A stretch of 64,000 nucleotides of DNA, taken from assembly GCA_903900335.1 (NCBI GenBank), contig CAIUMP010000008.1, positions 46,732 through 110,731 on the forward strand. The letters are read 5' to 3'. This DNA is from an uncultured Ignavibacteriota bacterium. Lineage in GTDB: Bacteria > Bacteroidota > Ignavibacteria > Palsa-1295. A model generated the notes under the pieces. That model had not been told where the DNA came from. It did no database searches and saw nothing but the letters and a program-made list of their open reading frames with translations. The stretch's first letter is position 1; every line of letters starts with the position of its first letter. Below, piece after piece: positions 44,493-54,830 of the stretch. A program made the translations under genes and the position numbers.

Positions 44493-46034
44493 CTATAATC
44501 TTGGTGGAATCGGCTCGACAACGTGAATCTCGGCCGGAGGCGGCGCTGTCTTCTTTGGCTGTTTTGGTTGTTTAGCAGCCCGCTTTGCAGGAGCTTGATC
44601 CCGCTTGGCAGGAGCTTGATGTGGAGTAGGAGTCTTCGGCTGTGCAGCAACCGAGCCGTGTTGCGGGACTTTTAGCTTGGGTGCTGGCATTTGAGCAACG
44701 CTCTTCGATACTTTACTGGGCACGCCCTTGGCAGGGGGGATCGGGGGTTTGGAAACGGCAGGAGGAATGACAGCCACAGATTTTTGAGAGTGCATCGGCA
44801 GATTTGTAATCTTTTTGAGATCCAGCGTCGTGCCCCCGAGGGTAACTCGATCGCGCATTAGGACTAGGTCTCGGACAACCACGCTCGAATTCTGCACCGC
44901 GGGCAAGTTTGAAAGCCGCTGTCCATTGAATTGCATCTCAACAGACTTTTGATTTCCAATATTTATGACAAACTTTCCTCTGGCTCGAAAGATCCGAACC
45001 TCTCCTGCCTTCAATTCGCCACGGTAGGTGGGAATACCGTCAGGTGATATCGACACCCAAACGGGCTGCATGGCCCGGAGTTGGAAAGAAAGAGAATCTC
45101 CCGTGACGGCGTTCGCAGCGGCGGGAGCGATCTGCACGGGAGTGGTTGCAGGCCTCTCCGGCTTCGGTAACGGTTGAGGCTTGTCGATCGGAGCGGGGAC
45201 GTAGTCAGCCGTGGGAACACTTGAACTCTGCGTATGCGACATTCTGATCGCGAAGTAAATTGCACCGGCAAAGAGGAGGGCAAGTAGTCCGATAACAAGA
45301 TTCGTCGTACGTTTAGAGGTAGAGAACGCGGACGCAACCGAGAATCTTCGGACTGACTTCAGGTGTCCCGGTGCGGTAGTGGCCTCGGACACTGGACCGA
45401 CAATTGAATCAGGGTCGCCGACGGGGTTGGATTCCCTACGCGGAGTCCGCTTTGTTGGGTCTGGTGTACCAATGGCTCGAGTTTCAACCGGCCGTTCGAT
45501 CGGGGGTAGCCCGAGCCGCTCGCGACGAACAGCCTCTGCCTCATCCCAAAGACTTTTGGAAGTAAGGACCTCTAATGCCTCCTTGCTGCTTGCTTCCACA
45601 AGATTAACGACACTGCCGGTTGTCTTTGTGACACTTTTGACAGCGCTCTTTACTGCAGTATTCGCTTTGCGTGCCGTCTCACGCGCAACTGCTGGAAGCC
45701 CATAATCATCGTGAGAACCGGTATCCTTTGGGGTGGAAGTGGTTGGTGCAGGCCTACTTACAACCTTGGGATCCTTCACGGAACGCGCTGGGCCGCTTGT
45801 TGGAATGGCGAACGCCTCCGGGATTACCAGGCCTACCGCCCGAGCGTATTCACGTACGAAGGCCTTGACGTAAGGACCTTGCGGTAATCTCGACGGATCA
45901 CCTGCCTCGATTGCCTCAAGGTGACGCCTGTGAATCTTCGTCGAAGACGCAATCTCATCCAGGCTTCGTCCCTTCGCGAGCCGTGCCTGCCGTAATTCTT
46001 CGCCAAACGACTGAAATGATTCTTCTACCGTCAT
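44493..46034 (-). CDS. RodZ-like cytoskeletal/HTH membrane protein
   Basis: A 513-residue protein when started at the ATG 46034. An N-terminal HTH_25 domain (FGEELRQARLAKGRSLDEIASSTKIHRRHLEAIEAGD, about 7-50) is the MreB-binding part in RodZ. A long Ser/Thr/Pro-rich linker runs to about 245, a single transmembrane helix is at about 250-270 (LVIGLLALLFAGAIYFAI), and the periplasmic DUF4115-type beta domain follows at about 315-400 (VWVSISPDGIPTYRGELKAGEVRIFRARGKFVINIGN). A Pro/Lys-rich tail with two repeats of the PAKRDQAPAKR kind ends the protein. RodZ organises MreB filaments and cell shape. No mre genes are in the window, so assignment rests on architecture. Confidence 0.82.
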   Translation of the reverse strand: MTVEESFQSFGEELRQARLAKGRSLDEIASSTKIHRRHLEAIEAGDPSRLPQGPYVKAFVREYARAVGLVIPEAFAIPTSGPARSVKDPKVVSRPAPTTSTPKDTGSHDDYGLPAVARETARKANTAVKSAVKSVTKTTGSVVNLVEASSKEALEVLTSKSLWDEAEAVRRERLGLPPIERPVETRAIGTPDPTKRTPRRESNPVGDPDSIVGPVSEATTAPGHLKSVRRFSVASAFSTSKRTTNLVIGLLALLFAGAIYFAIRMSHTQSSSVPTADYVPAPIDKPQPLPKPERPATTPVQIAPAAANAVTGDSLSFQLRAMQPVWVSISPDGIPTYRGELKAGEVRIFRARGKFVINIGNQKSVEMQFNGQRLSNLPAVQNSSVVVRDLVLMRDRVTLGGTTLDLKKITNLPMHSQKSVAVIPPAVSKPPIPPAKGVPSKVSKSVAQMPAPKLKVPQHGSVAAQPKTPTPHQAPAKRDQAPAKRAAKQPKQPKKTAPPPAEIHVVEPIPPRL

Positions 46035-46144
46035 ATCCCTTTCTTTCGAGAGAGTGAACACGCGAGCATTTAGAAGCGTCCCGACGAAGAATTAGTGCGA
46101 CGTTTCGTGAACAAGTTGGGACCCGCGTAGCTCAGCCACCCACC

Positions 46145-46159
46145 CAATCTCAGAGATTG
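46145..46159. promoter_or_regulatory. Palindrome over the -33 region of guaB
   Basis: CAATCTC-A-GAGATTG, perfect 7-bp arms about one central base, lying 15 bases upstream of the guaB -7 element. It also lies between guaB and the divergent RodZ-like gene. Position fits a repressor operator. Confidence 0.45.
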
Positions 46160-46167
46160 CGCATTAA

Positions 46168-47814
<1,647 letters not shown>

Positions 47815-48099
47815 TTCTTGTTCTAAGAAGAGGTGGTAGGAGCGGGAGCTCCAGAATTACTGCCAGGTGGGAAGAGTTACTAATATTTGCACATGTTGAT
47901 TTCTAATACAATTCAACGGTGTTGCTCTGCCTGCTGTGTTTTTCATACTCTTCTTTCTAAGGAGCTTTGTTACGGATTCTTCGAAATTGCGCCGACGCCA
48001 TTGGCGCTCCGAAGGATACGAGACAAGCAAACAATTTTTTCGACCATCGCTGGCCTACTAGTTTTTGTCTGGAGGCTGGTGATCTTTTGACATACTCGC
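47815..48099. other. Intergenic stretch between guaB and the PAS-like gene
   Basis: Contains a short stem just after guaB (GGAGC, GGGA loop, GCTCC at about 47841) without a T-tract, and two AT-rich stretches ending in TTTG-like sequence (TAATATTTG, TAGTTTTTG) that only approximate the promoter consensus. The open frame at 47887-48090 is cysteine-rich and has no family features; no gene is supported. Confidence 0.5.
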
Positions 48100-48690
48100 G
48101 TGCCATCTGACTCGATCAAGAGAAGCGAATTATTACACTTCTCACATGTAGCATCCCGGGAGGACGCTCTCATTCTCGACCCTGAACGAAGGGCCGATCT
48201 CGTTGAGAATGCGTTGACCCAACTGTATCGCCTCGCAAGCAAGAGCGAGCGCGACGAATTGCTCTCGCTCATACAGACCATCATGAAGGATGATCCGTCT
48301 GTTAGCAACTTGTTCGATAATACAGCCTACACTGTCTGTAATCGACATCTTGTGATCACCTTCGTGAATCAACTCTTCCTTAGAAGGTCGGAAGTTCATG
48401 TCGAAGAGATCCTTGGAAAGTCACTCTATTTTGAGCGTGAATACGAGGGAAGCCAGATCGAGCAGCTCTACAGCATGGTCATGGAAACCAGGTTGCTCGG
48501 AGATGCACTCGTGCGGTATGTGGGACAGCCACCTCTGCCCAACTTCGATGGCTGGTTCGTGATCGTCGTGATTCCGATGGATGAAGGAGGGATAGGAGTG
48601 TTAAGTCGGTTTTCGAATACGAAGTCGGACCTCGCTGATGACATCGACCCCACTCAACCGGATGCGCCGCGATTCATTGTGCTAAACTAA
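48100..48690 (+). CDS. PAS-like single-domain protein
   Basis: A 196-residue soluble protein starting at GTG. Residues about 1-65 are helical (RRADLVENALTQLYRLASKSERDELLSLIQTIM). Residues about 75-175 look like a PAS fold: AYTVCNRHLVITFVNQLFLRRSEVHVEEILGKSLYFE, then helical DALVRYVGQ, and WFVIVVIPMDEGGIGVLSRFS as the final strands. No output domain follows, so it could act through protein contacts as a sensory partner. An orphan PAS protein fits near the orphan histidine kinase at 42859, but linkage is inference. Confidence 0.6.
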   Translation: MPSDSIKRSELLHFSHVASREDALILDPERRADLVENALTQLYRLASKSERDELLSLIQTIMKDDPSVSNLFDNTAYTVCNRHLVITFVNQLFLRRSEVHVEEILGKSLYFEREYEGSQIEQLYSMVMETRLLGDALVRYVGQPPLPNFDGWFVIVVIPMDEGGIGVLSRFSNTKSDLADDIDPTQPDAPRFIVLN

Positions 48691-48733
48691 GTATCTGGCA
48701 ACTCACATGCTAGCCTGAATCTCAGCGTGTGGG

Positions 48734-49309
48734 TTATCGGTCTGGCAATCCGGCCCAATCAGGAGCAATGACTTCGACTTCGCTTCCCTCCAGCGCCTGT
48801 ACGACGATGTCGTCAGACTCCATCTGATCGGACCAACCCTTATACACAGTATCACACCCCAGCACAACTTGGGTATAGTGATTCTCGGATAGCAGCGATA
48901 TCGGCATCAACTCGTTCGGCTGAAACTTTACGTCAGGCCGACGAAAGATGATCTGTCGCCCGGTGCTCATCCATGTTCCTGAACGAGTCACGGTCAGCAC
49001 CATTCCCGAATCTTTTACATCGCGCTGCTCAACGTCCGGTCGAAGAAGAATTCGTATTCCTTCCCCTCTCTTAAGTCTCAGATCCATCGTCAAGAGGTAC
49101 TGTGTCGCTCCATAGTAATTCATATTGATTGCGCCAGTGTCATGAAGTGTCGCTACGTTGTGCCCCTGCTCGACCGAGGGCAGTGACGTCAGCACTTTGC
49201 ATACCATGATGTGCTTCCGCCCCATATTGAACTCATAGGGATTGCACGCTGCTAAGGTGAGTGCGATCACAAGGCCGGAAGCAAAAACAACAATGCGGTT
49301 CATGGTCAC
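48734..49309 (-). CDS. Lipoprotein of an outer-membrane gene group, unknown function
   Basis: A 191-residue protein with a lipoprotein signal peptide (IVVFASGLVIALTLAAC, cysteine about residue 22). The mature part is beta-rich: HIMVCKVLTSLPSVEQGHNVATL, YLLTMDLRLKRGEGIRILLRPD, SGMVLTVTRSGTWMSTGRQIIFRRPDV. No family is recognised, but strands with a hydrophobic face suggest a beta-sandwich. It is the last gene of the minus-strand run holding the OmpA/PD40 protein and two paralogous lipoproteins, nine bases after its upstream neighbour. Confidence 0.7.
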   Translation of the reverse strand: MTMNRIVVFASGLVIALTLAACNPYEFNMGRKHIMVCKVLTSLPSVEQGHNVATLHDTGAINMNYYGATQYLLTMDLRLKRGEGIRILLRPDVEQRDVKDSGMVLTVTRSGTWMSTGRQIIFRRPDVKFQPNELMPISLLSENHYTQVVLGCDTVYKGWSDQMESDDIVVQALEGSEVEVIAPDWAGLPDR

Positions 49310-49318
49310 ATGAGAATG

Positions 49319-50755
49319 TTAATGTTCCGTTGCACGGAGATCTCGAACTCTTTCTGGTGAATAATTTCTGTCACCAAGGTAGATCGAAACACCCAGATAG
49401 AAGCTATTGAAATTCAGTAAATTAGCGACAAAACTCGTATTCAACAGATCCTGCAACGATGCGGGAAGAAGGTCGCCCGGTGTGCCCGATGCGTATCCGA
49501 AGGTGATACCAATATTCTGTCCAGTATGCGTATCGAGCTTGAACCTCGCACCAATGTTTGTGAATTGGGAGGGGTAGTAGTTGTACTCCACGAACGGTTC
49601 AAACATGAGATCTTCGCCGAAAAGGTATTGACGATACCCCACACGTATCGGCAAAACACCTAACCCGATCTGATACTGACTGAGGATCATCAAATTCAGT
49701 AGCGATGTCCCTGCCCAGAAATGATCATTGGATATTGGTAGCGGAACCTCTATGTTCGCAAGCTTGAATTGAAATCCCTTGAATGGATTTCCATCTGCGA
49801 ACAGACTGGTATCTCCGTTCGTCTTGATGAGTGAAGCCTCCAGTACGTTGATGTTGATCCCGCTATGAACGTAATCCTTCCATTCACGCTCGGTCTCCTC
49901 TGGGCGGTTCGTGAAGTCCATCATACTCAAACCGAGGCCCAGATACGGGAAAGCGATCACAGGCCCGGATGTGACCCAACTTTGCTTCAGACCCGCGGCA
50001 AATCCCGCATACGCGCGAAGGTTTAGCCCCGCCAACGAACCCGCCTGAAGCTCTCCACCAATATTAAGATACCCTGATGGGAAGACACTGATTCCTGCAT
50101 AAGGAGAGAAGATAACGTACGGAATGCGGTCTCGGATAAAAGTCCGGTGCCGCAAGTACACATTTGCGGCAATGCTGGATAACCATCTGCTTCCATCCTC
50201 ACCCGGAGCTAGCAATTCATACGCGCTCCACCCCACTGTCCAGTTAGGAGCATCTTCAAACCACCGAAGCCGAAATTCGTAAGGCTCAAAGCGCAGAAGT
50301 TCACCTTTAAAGAGATTGTTCGCGCTGCCTTTGTAGTTGGAGTCCACTGACCCAAAATTCTTCCAGAACGTCTCACTGGTGAAAAGAGAGTAGATTCCAA
50401 ACAGGCCCGGCCCAATTCCATTACCCGACGACGATCCCATCAGTCCGGCCATTTCTATGCCCCCCGCTCGAAGAAAATTCGGATACTTCCGATCGTACGT
50501 GGAATCGTGCGATAATGACTTGCGCTCGATCGCGGTGGTTCTGGGTGAGGGGAAAGTCACTCCGTTGTCGTCGACGGAGCCGGCCGCGACATGAGTTGTG
50601 TCGAAGCGTGAGGCTTCGCGGTCGGTTATTGTATAGTAGTCCGTCTCCGTTCGCGTAGTTGCGCAACTCGACAATATTGCCAACAGGAAGGAGAGTATGT
50701 AACCGCTAACGTACGGCCATCGCGTCATACGAGAGTTAAATGTTTCTCGCATCAT
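49319..50755 (-). CDS. Outer-membrane lipoprotein/barrel-like protein, paralog of the upstream gene
   Basis: A 478-residue protein from the ATG at 50755, which overlaps the upstream stop as ATGA (an alternative ATG at 50728 is also plausible). The signal peptide ends in the lipobox LLAILSSC. The sequence then has TETDYYTITDRE, PNFLRAGGIEMAGLMGSSS and LFGIYSLFTS, followed by repeated amphipathic strands (FRLRWFEDAPNWTVGWSAYELL, GISVFPSGYLNIGGELQAGSLAGLNLRAYAG, LPIRVGYRQYLFGEDLMFEPFVEYNYYPS, NIGITFGYASGTPG) near the C-terminus, as in an outer-membrane barrel. The same blocks occur in order in the gene at 50752-52215. No named family is known to me. Confidence 0.72.
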   Translation of the reverse strand: MMRETFNSRMTRWPYVSGYILSFLLAILSSCATTRTETDYYTITDREASRFDTTHVAAGSVDDNGVTFPSPRTTAIERKSLSHDSTYDRKYPNFLRAGGIEMAGLMGSSSGNGIGPGLFGIYSLFTSETFWKNFGSVDSNYKGSANNLFKGELLRFEPYEFRLRWFEDAPNWTVGWSAYELLAPGEDGSRWLSSIAANVYLRHRTFIRDRIPYVIFSPYAGISVFPSGYLNIGGELQAGSLAGLNLRAYAGFAAGLKQSWVTSGPVIAFPYLGLGLSMMDFTNRPEETEREWKDYVHSGININVLEASLIKTNGDTSLFADGNPFKGFQFKLANIEVPLPISNDHFWAGTSLLNLMILSQYQIGLGVLPIRVGYRQYLFGEDLMFEPFVEYNYYPSQFTNIGARFKLDTHTGQNIGITFGYASGTPGDLLPASLQDLLNTSFVANLLNFNSFYLGVSIYLGDRNYSPERVRDLRATEH

Positions 50756-52215
50756 CTTGCGCCCTCCCCCATTGTTGAAGGGATTTCCTTCGTCCGAGAC
50801 TCTCGAACAAATTCTGGCGTAAAATTCCAATCACCAAGGAATAACGTGACACCTAAGTAAGCAGTACCGAAGCTCGACCCCACGGGCGGTGCCGCCGAGT
50901 TGAACACAGTTGGACTGAAGGCACCGGGTGATCCCGACGCATATCCGGCGGTCAATCCGATGCCCGCCCCGCCTCTGCTATCAAGTTTTAGCCGTGCACC
51001 TATATTGAAGACGGTCGAAGGATAGTAGTTCAGTTCGAGAAAGGGTTCAAGCATCAAAGACTCGGTGAATACGTATTGCCGATAGCCCACACGCAGTGGC
51101 AACACACTCATACTTTGCTCGTGAAAACCGAACGAAAGCCAATTCAACAAGGATGTCCCGGCCCAAAAGTGGTAGTTCGCAAAGGGTAATGGAATCTCCA
51201 CGCTCGCGAATTTAAGTTGTCCCCCACCGAAAGCAATCGTCGAGTCACTGAATATCGTCACGTCGCTTGAGCCGCTCTTTATCAGGGATCCTTCAATGAT
51301 GTTGAAGTTAATTCCTGTGTTGACATAATCTTTCCATTCGTGCTCGGTTTCTTCAACCCGATTGGTGAAGTCCATCACGCTCACGCCAAGCCCGAAGTAC
51401 GGGAATGTTGAACCCATCATCGGGTCACTCCACGAGAACCCACTCGCGAGCCCTGCATACGCCCGCGCATTCAATCCCGCCAAAGAACCGAGCAATAATT
51501 CGCCTCCAAGATTTACGTATGCCGATGGATAAACACTCGCACCCAGAAAGGGCGAGAAGATCATGTACGGGATTTGATCCCGGATAAAGAATCTCCTCCG
51601 AACATACATGTTCGTCCCGATACTAACAAGCGCATGATGGGCACGATCCTCATCCGGTGTCAAATACTCAGCCAGGCTCCATCCCAACGTCCAGTTGGGC
51701 GCATCATCAAACCAACGAAGCCGATATTCCACTGGCATAAATCGGACGAGTTCTCCTTTGGTAATACCGCTTTCCTTGCTCTGCGGACCGTGTCCATGCC
51801 AAAAACTTCCTGTGTCGTTTACCTGATCGGAGGTGAAGAGGGAGTACAATCCGAAGATTCCGGTGGCAGCACCATTGAGCGATGAAGAGCCTAGGAGGCC
51901 AGCCACTTCCAACCCGCCGGCGCGAAGGAAGTTCGGATATTGCCGATCTGCTGTCGAATCCCACGTGGTCGTGTAGCTCTTGCGCGACTGAGAGCGAGAC
52001 GTCGTAGCGACGAGCGTGGACTCGGAAGAAGCGCCAGGAACATTCTGTACGCGATCATGAACAGTTGTATCGCGTTCAGTCAAAGTATAGAAGTCAGTTT
52101 CCGTCCGAGTAAGCGGCTTGCGAATCTCCTTCTCCAGCGCGCAGCCGGTCAGCATGGATGCCACCCATATGAAAGTGCACCATGCCAGAAGAGAATGGAG
52201 GCCGTGACGAGTCAT
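50752..52215 (-). CDS. Outer-membrane lipoprotein/barrel-like protein, first paralog
   Basis: A 487-residue protein. The lipoprotein signal peptide ends SMLTGC. Shared blocks with its downstream paralog: TETDFYTLTERD near the start, PNFLRAGGLEVAGLLGSSS, IFGLYSLFTSD, LRWFDDAPNWTLGWSL, SVYPSAYVNLGGELLLGSLAGLNARAYAGLASG, VGYRQYVFTESLMLEPFLELNYYPS and IGLTAGYASGSPG. Many strands alternate hydrophobic and polar residues, suggesting a beta-barrel, though a barrel with a lipid anchor would be unusual and a surface-exposed lipoprotein is the alternative. Likely arose by tandem duplication. It starts three bases after the OmpA/PD40 gene. Confidence 0.72.
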   Translation of the reverse strand: MTRHGLHSLLAWCTFIWVASMLTGCALEKEIRKPLTRTETDFYTLTERDTTVHDRVQNVPGASSESTLVATTSRSQSRKSYTTTWDSTADRQYPNFLRAGGLEVAGLLGSSSLNGAATGIFGLYSLFTSDQVNDTGSFWHGHGPQSKESGITKGELVRFMPVEYRLRWFDDAPNWTLGWSLAEYLTPDEDRAHHALVSIGTNMYVRRRFFIRDQIPYMIFSPFLGASVYPSAYVNLGGELLLGSLAGLNARAYAGLASGFSWSDPMMGSTFPYFGLGVSVMDFTNRVEETEHEWKDYVNTGINFNIIEGSLIKSGSSDVTIFSDSTIAFGGGQLKFASVEIPLPFANYHFWAGTSLLNWLSFGFHEQSMSVLPLRVGYRQYVFTESLMLEPFLELNYYPSTVFNIGARLKLDSRGGAGIGLTAGYASGSPGAFSPTVFNSAAPPVGSSFGTAYLGVTLFLGDWNFTPEFVRESRTKEIPSTMGEGAR

Positions 52216-52218
52216 CTA

Positions 52219-54024
52219 CTATTTATTCTCCTTAAATACTCGGACAAATTCTAACCGCCGCGAACGCAAACGGAACATGTCATCGACTTCACCCGGACGA
52301 AGCGCCACTGGACGCGTTCGTCCTTTCGAAACAATGCGAATGATACGGTGCGGTACGCCGCGCTTTTCCAATTCTTCGGCAGCGAATGTGGCGCGGCGAT
52401 AACCAAGGCGTTCGTTATAGGCATCCGTGCCGAGCGAATCTGTGTGGCCGATGAGCACCAGCTCTTTTAACTTATCCAATGATTGTAGCGCAGAGTGCGC
52501 CGCAAGATCGAGCGCTTCGTGCCACGTCATATTCGTTGGCTGGCCGTTCTCATCGATCACATACTCGTAGGGATGCTCATAGTCATCAAACGGGAAGTTC
52601 ACCCGAAGCACAAGCGTGTCCGGCAGTTGTAGATTGACGATCACAAGCGAATCTTTGAAGCCGCGCAAGTCTAAATGCTTGACATCAAAGAAGGCATCTT
52701 CTGTCTCCGCACCGAAATCATACTGCGCATCTCGTTTGACTTTGAACTGGATCGCGCCATTTGCAGGCACCTTTTCGCGATAGATCTCGACCGAATCCTT
52801 TCGGACAAAGACCTCCGAACCCGTTGCGGGGCGGCGATCATTACCTCGTGTCACGTGGACTTCAATGGTAGCTGGCCCCAGCGGCTTCGCGGCTATGATA
52901 GTATCGGGCTTCGGTGGTTCCGGCACAAGATGATCCGGTGCGGGTCTGTCTGGCTCGCCGATGTGCCCATGTGCTTCCGGCTGCCCAAGTGTCGTGCGCG
53001 TGATCGTGTAGAGATCCATCCCGCCCGAACCACTTGGCAAATTCGATGACCAGAAAAACGCCGTGTCGTTCAGCGCGACAGGGAAGATCTCGTCGTATGC
53101 CGTGTTGATCGGCTTGCCAAGATTCTGCGGCTCTCCAATGCGGCCATCTTTGATGGTGGCCTTGAAGAGATCGTATCCGCCGACCGTTGCGTGGCCATTC
53201 GATGCAAAGTAAAACGTATTCGGATCGTTAGGCGAAATGTACGGAGATAGCTCATCGCACTCCGAATTGACCGGCATCGGAAGCGGCTCTGGCGCGGACC
53301 AGTTCTGATCGGACGTTGTATTGCGATGCGCCGTCCAAATATCCGTACCGCCGCTGCCGCTCGGTCTGTCGCTGACGAAATAGACGTGCAAACCGGTTGG
53401 GTCGAGCGTCGGTTGGCTATCGAAGTGGCCGTTTGAGTTCAGCGCAACGATTGGATGGATTTCGGTAAGTGCGATGGAATCACCAATAGACACCACCTTC
53501 GCAGAGTAGAGATCGAAATCATCGGCATCCTCATTCGAAGCACGCGCCGCGAAGTAGAAGAGGTTATCCGCCTTGGAATAGAATCCACCACCGAACGGTA
53601 GTGAGTTATTTGCAACGCTCACTTGCTTCAGTCCACCATACTTGGTCGTATTGTTGAAGTGCGCAGAGTACATTCGTTGAGCGCCGGGTGCCGACGATTC
53701 GACGGACGAGCGGTTCGTAGTCATGACTGCGGTCAATCCATTCGATGTAGGAAAGAACGTGATGGCTTGATCGCTCGCGGAAGAATTGAGTGGTGATGGC
53801 AGTTGGGAAACGTGGAGTTGGGTGTGGCCCGGCCCGTGGAAAGTCGTGTCCATCGTGACCTTGTCGAATGTTCCCGGTTTGCAGACGGGCGCAGGCGGCT
53901 GCGGGCAGTTGAGCGGTTTGCGTTCGTATAGCGATGTGCATCCGGTAAACACCGCAAGCAGACACCAGAGGGCGGCACGGAGGCCGCCCATCACGCGGGG
54001 TGTTGGGCTGAGTACGGATGTCAT
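52219..54024 (-). CDS. OmpA-family lipoprotein with PD40 propeller, PorE-like architecture
   Basis: A 601-residue envelope protein started at the first ATG (54024); a TTG upstream and an ATG at 53991 are alternatives. The signal peptide ends in the lipobox VFTGC. A WD40-like PD40 propeller spans about 85-355 (HFDSQPTLDPTGLHVYFVSDRPSGSGGTDIWTAHR, CDELSPYISPNDPNTFYFASNGHATVGGYDLF, PVALNDTAFFWSSNLPSGSGGMDLY). A small beta module follows at about 385-465, then an OmpA_C peptidoglycan-binding domain (LVLIGHTDSLGTDAYNERLGYRRA). Propeller, regulatory module and OmpA_C occur together in PorE of the T9SS, but without that protein's TPR part. It heads the run of outer-membrane genes. Confidence 0.85.
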   Translation of the reverse strand: MTSVLSPTPRVMGGLRAALWCLLAVFTGCTSLYERKPLNCPQPPAPVCKPGTFDKVTMDTTFHGPGHTQLHVSQLPSPLNSSASDQAITFFPTSNGLTAVMTTNRSSVESSAPGAQRMYSAHFNNTTKYGGLKQVSVANNSLPFGGGFYSKADNLFYFAARASNEDADDFDLYSAKVVSIGDSIALTEIHPIVALNSNGHFDSQPTLDPTGLHVYFVSDRPSGSGGTDIWTAHRNTTSDQNWSAPEPLPMPVNSECDELSPYISPNDPNTFYFASNGHATVGGYDLFKATIKDGRIGEPQNLGKPINTAYDEIFPVALNDTAFFWSSNLPSGSGGMDLYTITRTTLGQPEAHGHIGEPDRPAPDHLVPEPPKPDTIIAAKPLGPATIEVHVTRGNDRRPATGSEVFVRKDSVEIYREKVPANGAIQFKVKRDAQYDFGAETEDAFFDVKHLDLRGFKDSLVIVNLQLPDTLVLRVNFPFDDYEHPYEYVIDENGQPTNMTWHEALDLAAHSALQSLDKLKELVLIGHTDSLGTDAYNERLGYRRATFAAEELEKRGVPHRIIRIVSKGRTRPVALRPGEVDDMFRLRSRRLEFVRVFKENK

Positions 54025-54034
54025 CGCTCCGAAA

Positions 54035-54805
54035 TTACGCAACTTTCTTAGTCACTAAACTGAAAAGGTCTTTTGTACCGAGCGCTTCCTGTGCCCAGAA
54101 CGGTTCAGCGTACTGCGTGCCTATCATCATTCCATAAAAACTGGCCCGCGCACGGTTCCAATCGAAGAAGCTCGCCTGTGTTAAGTACGTCTCCGGTTGG
54201 GTTTTGTCACCAGCTATTTCCGAAGTAAAGTGAGCACCATGCGATTTCGGTTGAATAAACTGCGAGCCGTACGCTTCTATCGCCCTCATGCGTTCTTCAA
54301 AGACTGGCGTCACATCCATGATGATGCGTGGTTCGAACGTGTAACTCTGCATAAAGTGGAGCATCATCAGTGCGCGATGAGGCGCCTGAGGTTCTCCATT
54401 CTCATCGACAGTCTCGATCTTCGCGAGTCCACCATAGAACCACGCACGATGCGCTAACTCTGCCGCAGATTCATGATCGGGATGCCGCTCGTACTTCGAT
54501 GGAGCGAGTATGATCGTCGGGCGCAGCTTGCGAATCTGCACGATCAACTTGTGAAGGTTTTCCTGCGAGAGCTCAATGTTACCATCCGGCATTCCGAGAT
54601 TCGCGCGATAGTCTAATCCGAGAATCTTCGACGCCGCTTCCGTCTCCCCGCGACGCGATGCGACCGTCCCGCGCGTCGAAAGCTCACCCTCTGTTAAATC
54701 AACGATGCCGGTTCGCTTGCCGTCGCGTTTGGCCATGAGCATCGTCCCCGCGCAGGCGAGTTCAACATCATCGGGGTGGGCAGCTATGGCGAGTAGGTCT
54801 ATCAT
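54035..54805 (-). CDS. bshB1: Bacillithiol biosynthesis deacetylase BshB1
   Basis: Removes the acetyl group from GlcNAc-malate in the second step of bacillithiol synthesis; zinc enzyme of the LmbE fold. The 256 residues carry the metal motif AIAAHPDDVELACAG (H9, D12 region), LTEGELSTRGT, the LGMPDGNI block and HPDHESAAELAHRAWFYGG with further ligands. The overall length and GTVASRRGE phrase match BshB1. Neither bshA nor bshC is in the window. It ends 10 bases before the OmpA/PD40 start and lies 25 bases downstream of the permease gene, so it shares their transcript by position only. Confidence 0.92.
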   Translation of the reverse strand: MIDLLAIAAHPDDVELACAGTMLMAKRDGKRTGIVDLTEGELSTRGTVASRRGETEAASKILGLDYRANLGMPDGNIELSQENLHKLIVQIRKLRPTIILAPSKYERHPDHESAAELAHRAWFYGGLAKIETVDENGEPQAPHRALMMLHFMQSYTFEPRIIMDVTPVFEERMRAIEAYGSQFIQPKSHGAHFTSEIAGDKTQPETYLTQASFFDWNRARASFYGMMIGTQYAEPFWAQEALGTKDLFSLVTKKVA

Positions 54806-54830
54806 AGTAGCATCAATGTAGTCGTGGCCT

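Noticed and set aside
47887..48090. 67-codon open frame downstream of guaB
   Set aside because: Cys-rich, no family features, no promoter or conserved start.
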